Positions 61,788 to 64,000 of a stretch of 64,000 nt of DNA are shown piece by piece. Source of the stretch: Nepenthes gracilis (taxonomy: Eukaryota; Streptophyta; Magnoliopsida; Caryophyllales; Nepenthaceae); contig BSYO01000004.1 in assembly GCA_033239525.1 (NCBI GenBank), positions 9,648,037 to 9,712,036 on the forward strand. The letters are read 5' to 3'. Under the pieces are notes generated by a model. It did not search any database. It was not told the origin of the DNA and was given only the letters and a program-made list of their open reading frames with translations. Every line of letters begins with the position of its first letter. The stretch's first letter is position 1. The position numbers were made by a program, and so were the translations under genes.

Positions 61788-63673
61788 TGTGACGACCCAA
61801 ACCAAAAATATTAAATATACCTCGGACCGCTCACGCGAAAATCTCAAAACTTAAAATCATTCATAATATTCCATAATAACAACACAACAAAATTAAAATT
61901 ACTATCAAATTCATTAATACATTATATAATCATCCCAAAATAACAACTGCTAAAAATCATGGGTCGCAATCCGAATGAAAACTACTCAATTTCTGCCAAT
62001 GACTTATCTAATTTGTCTCCAACTGATAAATAATATCTAACATCCATAAATCGCTTTACTTAAAAGTTCTGCATCAAAAGTAGGATCCCACGGTCTTCAC
62101 TATACAGTCAGCTTAATCTGGAACCAAGAAAATACAATGGTGACACAAAGCCCAACAAGTGATAATAATCAAAAACGCTAATAATAATAACAATCTCGAA
62201 TATCAACTATCAAGATCTCAATATAAATTTAACCATTTACTATAACCGAAAAGAATTACAACACGTCGTAAATACGACTCTAAGTAAAATAGGTCACACT
62301 TGACCCACACATCTCAAAGATAATAAGAGTACCAATAAACTAGCGAAAATTTTTCAGAATCTGACATCAAGAGATATGCAGGGATTCCCTGGTTTGAATG
62401 TCAATGTGAACGACCTGAACATCAACATCGATAAACAACATGAATTCCACCAAATCTGGATATCGTAAAATCCGACCAATGGATTCTACATAATATAACC
62501 CGTGGATTCAACCGAATCCCAAACTCATAAGATATCAACAATGATGAAACATCACAATGAATCTTCTTGGACCTTATTCTACCATAATGACTCAAAGGCC
62601 GCGTATTTACGCCCCCAGCGGCTGGGTAAGTGCAACGAGGTTATCCATGGTATCCAACTACCCCTACAGTCCTCCCAGAGGCTGCACCCGTAGCCTGCTG
62701 ATACTGCCTCTGATACCCCTCGCCAATGATATCTCAGATATCATCTCCTACGATGGTCACTAGATTATAAGCATCCATCTCGACTCACTGTACGATATAA
62801 CAAGAATTTGATTATCAGCTCAAATTGAGGTCACTATTGTAAGATATAATACGAATCTCTTTAGATCTTATTCTGCCACCGTGAACCAAAGGCCGCATAT
62901 TTACGCTCCCAGCGGCTGGGTAAGTGCAACGAAGTTATCTATGGTATCCAACTACCCCCGCGGTCCTCCCAGAGGTTGTACCCGTAGTCTACCGATACCA
63001 CCTTCGATATCCATCGCTAATGATATCCCTGATATCATCCCTACGATGGTCATACGGCTATAAGCATCCATCCACAATAAACATACCTCATTATCACCAT
63101 AACACGAAAATCAATATCGGATAAGTGTAGACAATATTAAAGTACCGTAACCTCCCATTCGACCAGATACCTTAATGTTTTCATACACTCTCCTCAACCT
63201 TAACCGTAGGAAGCCAAATATTCAAATACTCACGCAATCGAATATAACGCAAAAGAGGCTTTGCAAGTACAACGATAGAAATGTTGTTCGATATTGACAA
63301 TGACCGTACTCACACCATTAAGATCAACACAAATGAATTTATCACGGAACAATGAAAGAACAAACGAGAACCAGGAAATATCATATTTTGACCAATTTAA
63401 CTAGTTCTTCCACTTTGTCCCGATAAACAAAACCTTTTACTAAGGCCAAAATTTAATTACCATATCTGATTCATATTGTACCAAAAATTCATCTACTGAT
63501 TCCTAGATAAAATGGTATAATACTCCAATCACGTTATATTAATCAACCTATACTCCCATATATTCATCATTACCATAACATATCAATATTTACTTCACTA
63601 ACCATTCATGTCCATGTATATATATATATATTCACTTGATAAACCTGCCAAACTCATATATGAATATATATAT
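61788..63673. repeat. Member of the 2-2.7-kb TG...CA family, partial
   Basis: It starts TGTGACGACCCAAACC inside the copia remnant and shows the family mark GTGACACAAAGCCCAACAAG (62141). It is probably interrupted by another member at 63674. It contains a 294-bp tandem duplication. Confidence 0.65.
62563..63078. repeat. Two-copy 294-bp tandem repeat
   Basis: The units 62563-62785 and 62857-63078 share CAGCGGCTGGGTAAGTGCAA, GGTATCCAACTACCCC and CTACGATGGTCA, offset by about 294 bases. Short frames in each copy translate alike only because the DNA is duplicated. Confidence 0.85.
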
Positions 63674-64000
63674 TGTCACGAACCCGAACCAAGCAGGTCA
63701 ATTTAAATGATTAATTATAATTTCTAAAATCTAAAATCCCAAATAATTTTAAACAAATAATATACACTCAACAAAATTGAAATCCTCACAGGATCTCTTT
63801 GAATAACCATCAGAACAATATAAATGTGACTTGCTCTATAATAATCGTAAGGAAGGTAATAATCCGACCCAAAAATCATAATTAAACATAACATATTATT
63901 CAACTATTTCCGAAATATAGCAATAAGCTCACATCTGACAAATTCCATAATCCAAATATATCAAATATCCAATATGAATCATAATCAAACTGAAACTCAC
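63674..64000. repeat. Start of another member of the TG...CA family
   Basis: TGTCACGAACCCGAACCAAG matches the start of the element at 9272 (TGTCATGGTCCCAAACCAAA). It runs off the window edge, so its length and target duplication are unknown. Confidence 0.6.

Noticed and set aside
1..64000. CRISPR array, operon or other prokaryotic system; tRNA or rRNA genes
   Set aside because: No spaced identical short repeats, no bacterial gene order, and no cloverleaf or rRNA core sequence was recognised by eye. A covariance-model scan would be decisive for tRNAs.

Overview
This is nuclear DNA of a flowering plant: very AT-rich, intron-bearing genes with GT-AG splice sites, long gene-poor stretches and layers of LTR retrotransposons. 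The species cannot be told from the sequence. Only two host genes are supported, both on the minus strand: a GASA/snakin-type cysteine-rich secreted peptide gene (14232-15857, three exons) and a cytosolic alkaline/neutral invertase of family GH100 (49996-57171, four exons, 564 residues). No RNA gene, CRISPR array or prokaryote-like system was recognised.

Layout. 1-5.5 kb: a decayed Ty1/copia gag-protease fragment with a possible LTR, then block A of a duplicated non-coding segment. 7.6-12.6 kb: two long LTR-like elements of one family in inverted orientation, the second bounded by a perfect 5-bp target duplication, then a solo LTR with a GC-rich CTCGAG-repeat core. 14.2-15.9 kb: the GASA gene. 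16.9-18.7 kb: block B of the duplicated segment, then a GC-rich island with a G-box. 19.3-31 kb: nested ruins, comprising Ty3/gypsy gag remains, a Tat-type gag with primer-binding site and LTR, and two intact LTR-like insertions (20341-22706 and 27963-30693). 31-35.8 kb: AT-rich DNA with another worn family member.

35781-48762 is a structurally complete Ty3/gypsy element of the Tat lineage: two ~1-kb LTRs, a CATAT target duplication on both sides, gag, pol with protease, reverse transcriptase, RNase H, a second (archaeal-type) RNase H and integrase, then a 5.4-kb tail carrying two antisense reading frames. It is disabled by frameshifts and stops. It is GC-rich and stands out sharply from its surroundings.

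48.8-58 kb: the invertase gene, whose 3.5-kb first intron holds a worn Ty1/copia element in the same orientation. 58-64 kb: the end of another Ty1/copia element (reverse transcriptase, RNase H, polypurine tract, 3' LTR; minus strand), into which a further member of the 2-2.7-kb family inserted.

The two host genes have no evident functional link. The most notable material is the antisense coding capacity of the Tat element, the family of long TG...CA elements (at least seven copies or pieces, one pair inverted), and the transposon in the invertase intron. I found no convincing new biological system; the findings are ranked accordingly.
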